From positions 42,009-106,008 of the forward strand of contig CAMXCT020000481.1 of NCBI GenBank assembly GCA_947184155.2: a DNA stretch of 64,000 nucleotides. The letters are read 5' to 3'. Positions 41,095 to 51,052 of the stretch are shown here, piece by piece. The translations under genes and the position numbers were made by a program. Numbering within the stretch: position 1 is the first letter of the stretch; each line of letters opens with the position of its first letter. The notes under the pieces were generated by a model. That model did not search any database, was not told where the DNA came from, and was given only the letters and a program-made list of their open reading frames with translations. The stretch comes from Cladocopium goreaui. Its lineage: Eukaryota > Sar > Dinophyceae > Suessiales > Symbiodiniaceae.

Positions 41095-44000
41095 CTTAAG
41101 GGCAAGGGAAAGCGTTGCAATAAATTTTCACCTCGTGAATTTCACCGTCGCGATGAAAGCAGTCGCAAGCATGAGGAGCAGCAACAAGTGAACAATGACA
41201 ATCAAGACGATTGCGAAGTTGCTGCCAAACCTGTGGTTCAACAAGAACCCGTTTTCACTTCAAAAGATGTCCCTAATGGGAGAGATTTTCACTGTGATGT
41301 CCCTCAAGGGGAAAAACGTTTGGATGGTTTCCGACTTGATGAAGTCATGGTTTTGGACATCTTCGCAGGCACGGCACGCCTGTCGAGAGCAATGCGATGT
41401 GGGGATGAGTGCAATGGCCATGACAAAGATTCACAGCGGGCACAATCTGTGCACATTGCGGCCTACGACCTAAACGAGTCCGACCAAGTCGCGGCGTTGT
41501 CTGACTTCATCAGCAAGCACTCCCACGTCATTTTAGGGGCGCATTTTGCACCCTCCTGCGGAACAGCTTCAAGAGCAAGAGGCAGACCTCTACCAAAGCT
41601 GGCAAAATGGGCATCAAAGTGCCGCAAACCTTGCGTAGTGAAAGCAAGCCAATGGGCATCTTTCTGGTCTGGACAAAACTAAGGCTGAGTGCGCAAACAT
41701 TACATATGAAAGCACCTGTGAGCTCATGCGTTTGTGCAAACAGTTGGGCATTGCTGTGTCGCTGGAGAATCCCAAGAATTCTCTTTTCTGGAAAGTTCCC
41801 ATGGTAGAAGCTTTTCTTTTGGAAATAGGCGGATACAATACAATTTTTGACAACTGCTGCCATGGTGGCATGCGGAAAAAGGCCACATCCTGGTGGTCCA
41901 ATGTGGACTGGTTCACAAGCCTTGCTGCCCAATGCGATGACTCGCACTACCACCAGAAGTAGAATGCTGAAATTATCGATGGTCTGTGGTGTTTCCAACT
42001 CATTTGGAAGCTGCCTACCCCATTTTGTTGTGCGAACGTTTGGCAACAATTGCAAAACTCAAGGCACTAGAGCTTGGTGCCACGGAGATACAAAACCTGG
42101 CGCAGCAGATGAACAGGCGCCTTCGTCTCAGCACAGGTTTTTACTGGATATGTTGCCACAGGGATGCGAATTCAAACCACTGGTCTCTGAATATGGCTTC
42201 TACGACAAAGGGGCGGCAGTCACAAACATGAATTTTTCTGAACAGCAATTTTTGCACAATCTTCCCAAGGGAACAAAGAGTGTGCATCGACAGTTGTACA
42301 AGGGTATTTTTCGGGTCGATGCAAGTGAAAACAATGACATCAAATGTCATATTTCATGCATGACAGAGCACTCTACATTTTCGGGTCGATGCAAGTGAAA
42401 ACAATGACCATGACAGAGCACTCTACATATGAAATCTTGAGCGTGCAAGTTTTTTGTGGAAGTGGAGTAACAGGGCAAAGGAGTTAGCGAGCGATGAGAA
42501 ACAGCTTCATGAGAGCATGCCTGAACACTTGCGTCATTTGCTTAAGGGCAAAAGACTTCTACTTTTGAAAGAAGTACTTGAGGACCTGCAATACCCGGAC
42601 ACAAAACACTTGAGGACCTGCAATACCCGGACCCAAAACTCTTTGATGAGATCACTCAGGGCTTTACTTTGCATGGTTGGATGACAGAGTCAAATGTTTT
42701 TCCGAGAGAAACAAAGAGGCCAGAGTATACACTTGACATGGTGAAGAACATGGCCAAAGGCGTGAACAACATGATATACAGTCAGGTAGTGGGCACGTCG
42801 GATGACGAACTTTCTCGAAAAACCTGGGACAAAACTTTGGAAGAACTTGACAACAACTAGGTTTGGCGTGACGTGACCAGTGATACTGGTGACGTGGTGA
42901 TGGCAAAACGTTTTGGCCTACAGCAGAAAGAGAAGGTCAGAGTCATCGACGATTGTTCAGTGGGTGACTACGACAAGGCCTATGGAACAAAGGAGAAACT
43001 TCGGGTTCACGCCATTGACCAATTAGCAGCATACCTCAGCTGGATATGCACTGCCCATGGCACCACTTTGGATGATGAAACGGTCAGCCGGACATACGAC
43101 CTGCGCAGTGCCTACAAGCAGTTTGGGGTAAGCTTGGAGACTAGAAATGTTTCGAGGTTGGCAGTGTGGGACGCTGACCAAAAGCGACCGTGATGGAACC
43201 AAAGCTGTACCTTTTGATGTTTCCGTACGTACGTTGGGACTGCATGTGACGCTTGGCAATACAGCTAAGGGTTTCTGCGTAAGACACACTGAAGAACGCA
43301 GAGCCGAGCTGAAAACAGCGTTGCAAGAAGTGTTGGACAAGAAAACAATAGAGCCTAAGCAGGCCGAACGTTTGAGAGGTCGCATGCAACGGTTTGAAGG
43401 GTACGCTTTTGGAAGGGTAGCCCAATACAGTTTGAAAGTGCTTGGTGAGTTGTCTTTAAAAAGACAAAAGCAGGTGCCTTTGAAGGACAAAGAAATGCAG
43501 GCCGGGGCCTACCTTATTCAACGTGTTTCTGAAGCTCGGGCCATAGATATTGGCCCTGTTTCCTTGGATACTTTTCTCATTTTTACAGATGGGGCATGCG
43601 AGGGCGATTCCTCTCGCATCGGCAGTGTGGGGGGCGTTTCGGTAGGGCCCTCTGGACGTTGCACTCAGCACTTCTCTTCAGAGGTACCAACTGACTTCAT
43701 GCGAGAGGCGTTGGCGTGTTCTGCAAACCCCATATATGAGCTGAAACTGTTACCAATTAACATAGCCCTCCATGTTTGGGGGAAAGGGTGCATTCCACCC
43801 ACTTGGTGTGTTACCTGGACAACGACGCAGCAAGGGCGGCGTTGTGCAAAGGGTATGGCAGCACCGAACTTGACCAACGCATCGTTGGATGTGCTATGCA
43901 GCTTGAAAGTCATTTCAAAACAAAGTCTTGGTACGCAAGGGTACCCTCACACTCTGACATTTCTGATGGTCCAAGCAGATTGGACTGTGAAGAGGTGGAG

Positions 44001-44108
44001 CAGTTGGGGTCGAAACAAATCGAGATAGACTGGGAGGTCATCCTAGAGAATCTCTTTGGAGTTTCGGGTGCATCTTCAAAAAGGGGAGAGCACGGGCACA
44101 CCGAATGA
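41095..44108 (+). pseudogene. Methyltransferase-RT-RNase H relic of element 3
   Basis: In frame with the Gag stop, the methyltransferase-like domain reads LDIFAGTARLSRA, HFAPSCGTASRARG and, after a shift, SLENPKNSLFWK. RT begins near 42870 (VRVIDDCSVGDYD, TYDLRSAYKQFG). At about 43190 the sequence jumps to the post-palm region (VRTLGLHVTL), so the catalytic DD box is deleted. RNase H follows with FTDGACEG, a shifted YLDNDAA and DISDGPSR. Two small tandem duplications (42307-42412 and 42576-42635) add further damage. The end lies inside B1. Confidence 0.82.
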
Positions 44109-44274
44109 TCCCCAACTGCGTTGGTTAGAAAAAGGTGTGAGCAGTGAAATCCATTCACGATGTTTTGTATGACTTGTCGTTTGCGGATGTTTTTATTTGT
44201 ATCGGAATTTATTTGGCGAGGTTTAATTTGTGCGCGCGTGCAAGCACGGTTGCGGTTTCAAAAAGGAATAAGTT
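44087..44274 (+). repeat. Element 3 repeat B1
   Basis: 188 bp, repeated at 44669-44856 with about one difference. It begins AGAGCACGGGCACACCG, contains the last codons of the polyprotein, and ends GGAATAAGTT against A2. Confidence 0.9.
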
Positions 44275-44596
44275 GGGACTCCTCCTTTAGGAGGATACAA
44301 ACCTTATTCCTAAAAGAAAAATTTTGGGTGATCCAAAATTAGCAACTGGTGTTTGTTGAACACACGCGTTTAAATACTTTGCCAAAACAACCTGAAAACT
44401 TTTTGAGGTTTTCTCTGAACTCTTTGTTCTGTTTCAGTTGTCCACGGTTGTACTGTTTGTTTAACATGTCGATGTTTTACAGTACTCCATCTTCAACCTC
44501 TGTGTGAAACACATTGATCTGTATATTGCATGAGAACCATTTTGGTTTAAGGGAGGGTTGTGGTGGGACCATTCGTGTATTTGTACGCGTAGATGA
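44271..44596 (+). repeat. Element 3 repeat A2
   Basis: 326-bp copy of A1 (37411-37736). It ends GCGTAGATGA and is followed directly by CCCACCCA. Confidence 0.9.
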
Positions 44597-44668
44597 CCCA
44601 CCCAAACTGTTTCCAGTTTTCCCACCCTTTTCCTTCGGTTCTATGTTTATAGCCTAGCCCTAAGCCTA
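44597..44668 (+). other. Element 3 segment X3 with CCCACCCA motif
   Basis: 72 bp between A2 and B2. It opens with CCCACCCA, then a small hairpin AAACTG-TTTC-CAGTTT, then a second CCCACCC. The opposite strand thus has four GGG runs flanking a hairpin. No ORF. Confidence 0.7.
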
Positions 44669-44856
44669 AGAGCACGGGCACACCGAATGATCCCCAACTG
44701 CGTTGGTTAGAAAAAGGTGTGAGCAGTGAAATCCATTCACGATGTTTTGTATGACTTGTCGTTTGCGGATGTTTTTATTTGTATCGGAATTTACTTGGCG
44801 AGGTTTAATTTGTGCGCGCGTGCAAGCACGGTTGCGGTTTCAAAAAGGAATAAGTT
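44669..44856 (+). repeat. Element 3 repeat B2 and right end
   Basis: Second copy of B. It ends GGAATAAGTT, beyond which element 2 resumes with TGCATTCTTTTCC, 31 bp before its Gag ATG. Confidence 0.9.
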
Positions 44857-44887
44857 TGCATTCTTTTCCATTTAGCGCGTCGGTGCC

Positions 44888-46099
44888 ATGTCTTCTCTCA
44901 TAGATAGTCAGGCTCAGTTTGAAAGCAACTTGAGAGAAGCTGGAATTGCAGGTGCTTTGGTTGAGAGCCTCAGGCGCCACGGTGTCAAGACGTTGTCACA
45001 ATTGGCCTTTGCAATTGGCCAGCCAGGCCAACCCATTTTGGATGCAAACATTGAGCAGTTGGTACAACAAGCCCATGGAAGGGCAGCCAACCTCACTGAA
45101 ATTGCCATTTTGAAGAGGGCAGCGTTTGAGGCTCAGACATACCTCACCGCAACTTTGAGGCAGGCAGTTGACAAAACAGATGACACTCCAAGGCGAATCC
45201 CGTTTGCCGAGAGAAACACACGTTTAGAAGCGCTACGTGCGGTGTTGGGTGGCATAGGCATTTCTGGTGAGCACGAGCCTGCCCACAGTCTTTTAGACAG
45301 GGCCTGTGCCATGTTTGAGGCCAACAACATCAAGTATCTTGAGTTGTCGACATGCATTTCCAGATCGCTTGAAGTACAGGGATCAACAAAGTCGAAAGAA
45401 CTGACCTTAGAAAAAGGATCGCTGATTCTCAAGCATAGCGAGGACAAGCTCACATCGCCAACAGACAGCGAGATCAAAGTCCATTATGCAATGGTCAGGA
45501 GGGGCATCAGTTTCCAGTTTGCAAAGCTGATGTCATACGCAGAGCATGCAGCGTGGGAAACCTTCCTATTCGAGGCACTTCACCGTGAAGCTCCACCAGG
45601 CTTTGCCAGGCCTTCATTGGCCCAATTGCTGCAATGTGACAAGGCGGCGTTTGGCCGACTGACAGCACAGGTTACAAGTGTGAGGCAAAGGGAGGACGGA
45701 ACCTACCCCCTCGGTGAAGCATTGCTTGCACTCAGGCATGATCCGCTGGTTGCATTGTTTCTCATGCCCACTGCCAAGTCAAGTTCCGCAGCAGCACCTG
45801 CTGCACCTGGTGCAGCTTCAGCATCTACTACCAGACCGCACCCCTACAGCCAGCCAGGGGGCAAAGGAAAAGCAAAAGGCAAGCGAAGCGGTGGAAAGTC
45901 ATCACCGCCCATTCCAGCTGAGCTGCGTGGCAAATGGCACAAGAGTTCTAGTGGAGACCCCATATGCTATGGGTTCAACTGTCGCAGTGGTTGCAGTGAG
46001 AAGGGAGTCAAGCCTGGTGGCAGGTGCTCGAAAGGATTGCACATCTGTGCAGAGCCCCGCTGTGGTGCTTCTCATTCGCTTCAAGATCATGGCAAGTGA
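44888..46099 (+). CDS. Gag-like protein of element 2
   Basis: An intact 403-residue frame starting MSSLIDSQAQF, with PAHSLLDRACAMFE in the middle and an Ala/Ser linker into a basic KGKAKGKRSGGK patch near residue 320. The tail has CYGFNCRSGC, CSKGLHIC and CGASHSLQDH, a Cys/His cluster aligned with the zinc knuckle of element 3 but less canonical. It is the only undamaged Gag of the three, and it ends in UGA followed by CGC with the frame open into the polyprotein 20 codons before the next Met. Confidence 0.8.
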   Translation: MSSLIDSQAQFESNLREAGIAGALVESLRRHGVKTLSQLAFAIGQPGQPILDANIEQLVQQAHGRAANLTEIAILKRAAFEAQTYLTATLRQAVDKTDDTPRRIPFAERNTRLEALRAVLGGIGISGEHEPAHSLLDRACAMFEANNIKYLELSTCISRSLEVQGSTKSKELTLEKGSLILKHSEDKLTSPTDSEIKVHYAMVRRGISFQFAKLMSYAEHAAWETFLFEALHREAPPGFARPSLAQLLQCDKAAFGRLTAQVTSVRQREDGTYPLGEALLALRHDPLVALFLMPTAKSSSAAAPAAPGAASASTTRPHPYSQPGGKGKAKGKRSGGKSSPPIPAELRGKWHKSSSGDPICYGFNCRSGCSEKGVKPGGRCSKGLHICAEPRCGASHSLQDHGK

Positions 46100-49000
46100 C
46101 GCCAGGGTGCATCCATTGATTACAAGGTTTGGACTGGCATCAATGTTGAACAGGCCTTCATGATTGAAGTTTTTGCAGGATCAGCAGTTTTGTGTGCAGT
46201 TGCCAAACAGGCTGGCCTCTCTTGTTCGATTGCTATTGACAAAGTCAAGAAGAAGTCTGCAAGAAGCACTATTTTTCAGTTAGACCTGTTGAACAGCAAA
46301 GACAGAACCCTCCTGTATCAGTGGATGCAATCTCCCATGCTACTGTGGGTGCATTTGGCGCCCGTATGTGGCACAGCTAGCCGTGCACGAGACATCCGTC
46401 GGTTTGATGGAGATCCCTTGCCACTACGTTCAAATGAATATCCTGAAGGTCTACCTGACCTAGCAGAAAATGAGATGACGCGTGTTCAGATTGCAAACTT
46501 GCTTTTTCAGTATGCGTGTGAAATTTTTCTTGCAGCCACTTCACTTGGGGTTCTTGTCACCATGGAGAACCCAAAGAATTCATACTTTTGGCTCACATGT
46601 TGGCTGCTGTGCATTCTCAAAGAGATTCCAGTGTTTTTTGCCGATTTTCAGGTCTGCATGTTAGGTGGAAGCCGTGATAAGTGGACTAGAATAATGGCCA
46701 ATTTTCCTGCCATTGAGAGCCTTAATATACGTTGTGATCATACCCACGAGCATCAATCGTGGGGTTTTGCAAAGGATGCCGAAGGCAAGCGTGTTTGGGC
46801 CACAAGCTTGGAGTCACAATACCCCACAAAGATGTGCATTGCTCTTGTCAACTTAGTTCTACAGTTTGCTGCAGAGCATGGCCTGACATTGCGTGCGCTT
46901 AGCTTGCAGGAAGACACAAATCCCTTGAACGCCAACAGGCGTGCTATGGTTTCTGCAGGTCAGCAGCCACGACCATCGAGGCTGCCACCAGTTGTTTCTG
47001 ATTTTTGCTCAGTGGCGGTTTTTCTTGCGACAACACTGTCCCAGGTGCCTTGTTCACTCATGCAAAAGTTAGACAGAGACATAAAGTTGCGTACAAAAGG
47101 TGGACAGCTTGAAACCGTGCCCAAATACAGTCGTTTTTTGCGTTTTTCAGCCTTGACTTCCCCCAAGAAAAGGGGGGAGAATCAGGGGAAGTCTTCAAAG
47201 CGTTGTCTGGATGAGGAGGTAGCAATGTTGGAGGATGAGTCAAGTTTTGAGGTTGCTTTTGGGCTTCCCTGGACTTGTGAAGGGTTCATCAAGCAGGCTT
47301 GTTGCAACGGACATCCATCGTTAAAAGACATGGGTGTACCACCAGAACTTGATGCGGCAGTGCGCAAGCACATGGAATGGAGTGATTTGCAGTTGAGCAA
47401 TTACAGGATTGCATGGTGCAGAAAGTGGATGTCTAGAGCCCATGAGTTGGAAGCTCAGGAACGTCAGGCGGCAGCCAAGAGACATGCTGCAGTTGCTGAG
47501 TTGACATCCAACAAGCGGTTGCTGCTCACCAGAGAGATGCTGGCGGACATCAACTATGAGGATGTAGATGCAATCTCTTTGCTTGAACAAGGTGCCACCT
47601 TAGCTGGTGAGGTGGAGAAATCACCAGCGTTTGAGACTCAGTTCAAACCTTGCTTGGCTACAGTTTCCCAGTTGGAGGCCGATGCAACACGGCGTAATCA
47701 GCTGGTGCTACAGCTGACTTGTTCTTCCGGATCAGAGGAGACAGACCTTCAGTTGCTTGCCGAGACGGAGTTAGAGGTTGAGAGAGGGTGGGCTGAAGGA
47801 CCCATCGACCTATCTGCTCTTGAGGAGGGAGCTACCATCTCCCGAAGATTTCCTTTGGTGCAATCTTCCAAGACCAGGATGATTGACGATTTCTCTGTAA
47901 GCGGTGTCAATGATTCTTGCATTGCCCACAATCGGGTGGATCTTCATCTCATTGATACTTTTTGTGCGATGGTAAAGTCCTTCTTTGGTCAGTGTGCGGT
48001 GGCTGGCAAAGATAGCGAGCTCCGAGCTAAGACCTACGACTTGACCAGTGCTTACCGCCAGGTGCCAATCAGGCCAAGTCACTACAAGTATGCCTATGTT
48101 TGCATTTACAATTGCAAAAGGGGTTGTGCTGAAATCTACAGGATGAAAACAATGCCCTTTGGGGCAACCCACAGCGTGTATTGCTTTCTGCGCTTGGCCC
48201 GAAGTCTTTATTCCTTAGCTGTCAGGGGTCTTTACTTGCTGACCACCAACTTCTACGATGACTTTATACTTGCTGCCCAGCCGGGGTTATGTGAATCATC
48301 CAAGAACAGCATGGAACTCCTATTCATGTTGACAGGGTGGCTCTATGCAAAGGATGGCAAGAAGTCCACGGCTTTTGCCAACCATTGCAAGGCTCTTGGC
48401 GTTGAGTTTGACTAGCAGATCAGAGCAACGCTTGATGGCAGTGGCCAACACACAGTCACGTAGAGAGGAACTGGTCAGGCAGATCTCTGAAGCTTTGGAG
48501 CGTGGGACCTTGGATAAGCAAGCTTGTCTCATGCTGAGAGGCAGGCTTGGCTTTGCAGACAGCTTCATGCATGGGCGAATAGGAAAGTTGGTACTCAAGA
48601 AACTAATCGACCATGCGTACGGCAAGAGCAGCCGAATAGATGAAGAGCTTCGTGTGGCGCTCCAAGCCATGCAGATGCGGCTACAACATGATGGCCCAAA
48701 ACTGGTTTCAGCCAACAGCTTTTCTCAGTGGTTTATTTTTACTGATGCCAGCTACGAACCTTCTTTGGGTACAGGTGGCTTGGGTGGAGTACTGATCAAT
48801 GCTGAGGCGCAAGTGTGCGCCTGGTTTGGACTTCCGCTTGATGCTGCCACTTGTATTTCTTTTGGGTCACACGGCAAGTTGACCATCATCTATGAGTTGG
48901 AACTACTAGCTGCCATTATAGCTTTGAACTTGTGGAGTGGTAGTCATGGCGATGAGCTTAATGTGCACTTCGGCGACAACGACGGAGTGCGCTTCTCCTT

Positions 49001-49286
49001 GGTTAAAGCTTCAGCAGCAGGAACAGTTGGCCAAAGATTATTGGCGTATCATATCAGACAAGAAGCCTTGAAGGGATCTCGAACTTGGTTTGCACGCGTT
49101 CCTACTGAGTGCAATTTGAGCGATTTTCCTTCGCGTGGTGTGGTGCATGCTTTACTGGGTGAAGACTGCAATGCGAGCGCAAGTGCTTTGGTTTTGCTTT
49201 CGGAAGTTCTGGCACATTTGAACAACGGTGGCAATTCACAATTTTCAGAATGGGGGAGGTCAGATCGTTCAGCCCCCGTGTCTTGA
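46100..49286 (+). CDS. Methyltransferase-RT-RNase H polyprotein of element 2, one frameshift
   Basis: In frame with Gag; the first Met is at 46160. Methyltransferase-like domain: MIEVFAGSAVLCAV, HLAPVCGTASRARD, VTMENPKNSYFW and CMLGGSRDKWTR. RT: TRMIDDFSVSGVND, TYDLTSAYRQVP, MKTMPFGATHSV and the catalytic box NFYDDFIL. A stop at 48413-48415 results from a 1-nt loss near 48405; the neighbouring frame from 48345 continues with LTSRSEQRLM and then RNase H: FTDASYEP, YELELLA, HFGDNDGV and LSDFPSRG. The end lies inside B1. Except for the frameshift all catalytic residues are present. Confidence 0.85.
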
Positions 49287-49326
49287 AAACAAGAGCTTCT
49301 TGCAGCATGCTTCCATTGCAGTTGAC
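49258..49326 (+). repeat. Element 2 repeat B1
   Basis: 69 bp, identical by eye to 49602-49670, running from GGTCAGATCGTTCAGCC to TTGCAGTTGAC. Confidence 0.88.
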
Positions 49327-49476
49327 GGTGGCATTCACGAAGTGAATTAACTGTCAAAACGGAAATGGAAAAACAAACGAGGTTTGTGAGCATGCACCTG
49401 TTCATCTTGATTTCCTCTGCAGTTACCTTCAAGGGCGGGCGTGGTGGGATCGCCTTTTTCCACGGGCTTGCAAACG
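49327..49476 (+). repeat. Element 2 repeat A2
   Basis: 150-bp copy of A1 (34330-34479). Its end GGCTTGCAAACG is followed directly by CCCACCCA. Confidence 0.92.
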
Positions 49477-49601
49477 CCCACCCACAACCGCCCATTGCAA
49501 GACCGTGTCAAAACCATCAGAAGCTTTCAGCCCTTCAATGCAATATCCTCCAGAAGTTCTTCAACGCTTGGATTCACCGCCGTGCCTAACCCGGGCCGTG
49601 C
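49477..49601 (+). other. Element 2 segment X2 with CCCACCCA motif
   Basis: 125 bp between A2 and B2, opening CCCACCCACAACCGCCC. No ORF of its own; a 74-codon frame from A2 runs through it. It shares no sequence with X1 or X3 beyond the opening motif. Confidence 0.7.
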
Positions 49602-49670
49602 GGTCAGATCGTTCAGCCCCCGTGTCTTGAAAACAAGAGCTTCTTGCAGCATGCTTCCATTGCAGTTGAC
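49602..49670 (+). repeat. Element 2 repeat B2 and right end
   Basis: Second 69-bp B copy. It ends GCAGTTGAC, after which the flank ATGTTCATCATAAATC begins. Confidence 0.88.
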
Positions 49671-49733
49671 ATGTTCATCATAAATCAAAAACATATACAC
49701 GTATAAATAAACAAATAAACTTAAAAAACGTAA

Positions 49734-49781
<48 letters not shown>

Positions 49782-51052
49782 ATATATATAATATGTCCCG
49801 GACAGGAACAAGGAAGGAAAGGCAGAGGAAACAGGTTCAACCAGATTACAAAATGGTTCAGCCGAAACGCGTTTGGTTGGGGCACTTTGTATTTGGCAAG
49901 TAGAGTACTAGGAGCATGGTGTTGACACTGGTATGCTAGGATGCCAGGGGGAAGGTTGTGGAACGATAATGGTGCATGCGAGCTATGATATCATGATGCG
50001 TTGCTGTTAGCGTGTCAGCAACATCGAATGGTATATAGCTTATTTCAAGTCAAAATCTGACACGCAAAAACAATCGCGCCACATGTTCTGTCAATACACA
50101 TCTCCCTTTGCCCAACTAACTTACGCACTTACGCCCCCTTCCTTTTGGCCTCAAATTTGGTAATTTGTCGTTTTCTTGTGTCGATCATTTTTAGCGAGTA
50201 TTTTTGGACAAAATATTTTGGTGCATGATGCAAGGATGGACATGGCATTTTCGCCGCGTTTGGAACACGGCGAATTAACCCTTATTGTTCCGATCCAACT
50301 GAAGACGTTTCCGATTTTTATGCATGTTCGAATACCGATGGTGCTGACTTCACAGTCGACCAATTCGGACATTTTTTCCTTTCAATGTGCCAGCCACAAC
50401 AAATTATCCAAATTTAATTGCGCCAAAACGTAGATTCCGACCTTCTGGGAACCAAACATTTCGGTCATCATTTTAAACATTTTCGTTCAACTGTTTTTTT
50501 TGTGTTTGCTGGTGACGGTCAAACATTTGATTCCCATTTCAATGATTATTTCCATACCTCTCATTAAATGTGGAAAACTACTATTTGCAACCATAGTTTT
50601 TCTTAATGGAAAAACAAAGGTATCTAATTGGATACTTTAGGTCTCATTTTCATTTTGTTTGAAATACTTTATCCATGAACACGGATCACATCAAAACCGG
50701 GATTTTTCCAATTATTCGACCTTTGGCATTACACGATTTGGAAGTAAATTTGGATGTGACAGTATTTGGGTGCCGTGACATGCGCAGGTTTAATACGTTT
50801 GAACATGTTTGTCATTTGTTGACTTCGCATTCGAATCATGCCAATTATACCTTGGGGACAGTTTGTTTTGTGTTGTTACGTTCCTGCTCACAAGTGATAT
50901 CGACGGGTTTGGCTTGGAAGCCATGGCGGAAGATGGTTTGGTTCAAATTTTGGTTCCTTGGCATGATTGGCTGTCAATGGCATCCGTGGTTCCACAGTGG
51001 ATGTACCAAAGACCTTTTGAAGTCCAGTGCGGAACCCCCCAAATGTGCTGAG
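49671..51052. other. Intergenic; AT microsatellite, otherwise nothing recognised
   Basis: An AT/GATATA microsatellite occupies about 49733-49792. The rest is AT-rich. The first coatomer zeta exons may lie near the right end but I could not place them. A frame at 50675-51196 runs through the first recognised exon in the wrong phase and is not real. Confidence 0.5.

Larger units (their letters stand above)
37411..44856 (+). mobile_element. YR retroelement 3, nested in element 2, defective
   Basis: A1 (37411-37736), YR relic, Gag, Pol relic, B1 (44087-44274), A2 (44271-44596), X3 (44597-44668), B2 (44669-44856). A copies are 326 bp and B copies 188 bp, nearly identical within each pair. The junction bases AGTT are shared at A1, the B1/A2 boundary and the B2 end. 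It interrupts element 2 between YR and Gag. Both the YR and RT genes have lost their catalytic segments by internal deletion, so this copy must have moved with enzymes from elsewhere, or decayed after insertion. Confidence 0.87.
34330..49670 (+). mobile_element. YR retroelement 2 (host of nested element 3)
   Basis: Order: A1 (34330-34479), tracing into YR (34368-37019), nested element 3 (37411-44856), Gag (44888-46099), methyltransferase-RT-RNase H (46100-49286), B1 (49258-49326), A2 (49327-49476), X2 (49477-49601), B2 (49602-49670). Both A copies (150 bp) and both B copies (69 bp) appear identical, which indicates recent insertion. Removing the nest leaves a 7.9-kb element with the same plan as element 1 although the repeats share no sequence. 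The only damage outside the nest is one frameshift before RNase H. Confidence 0.87.
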
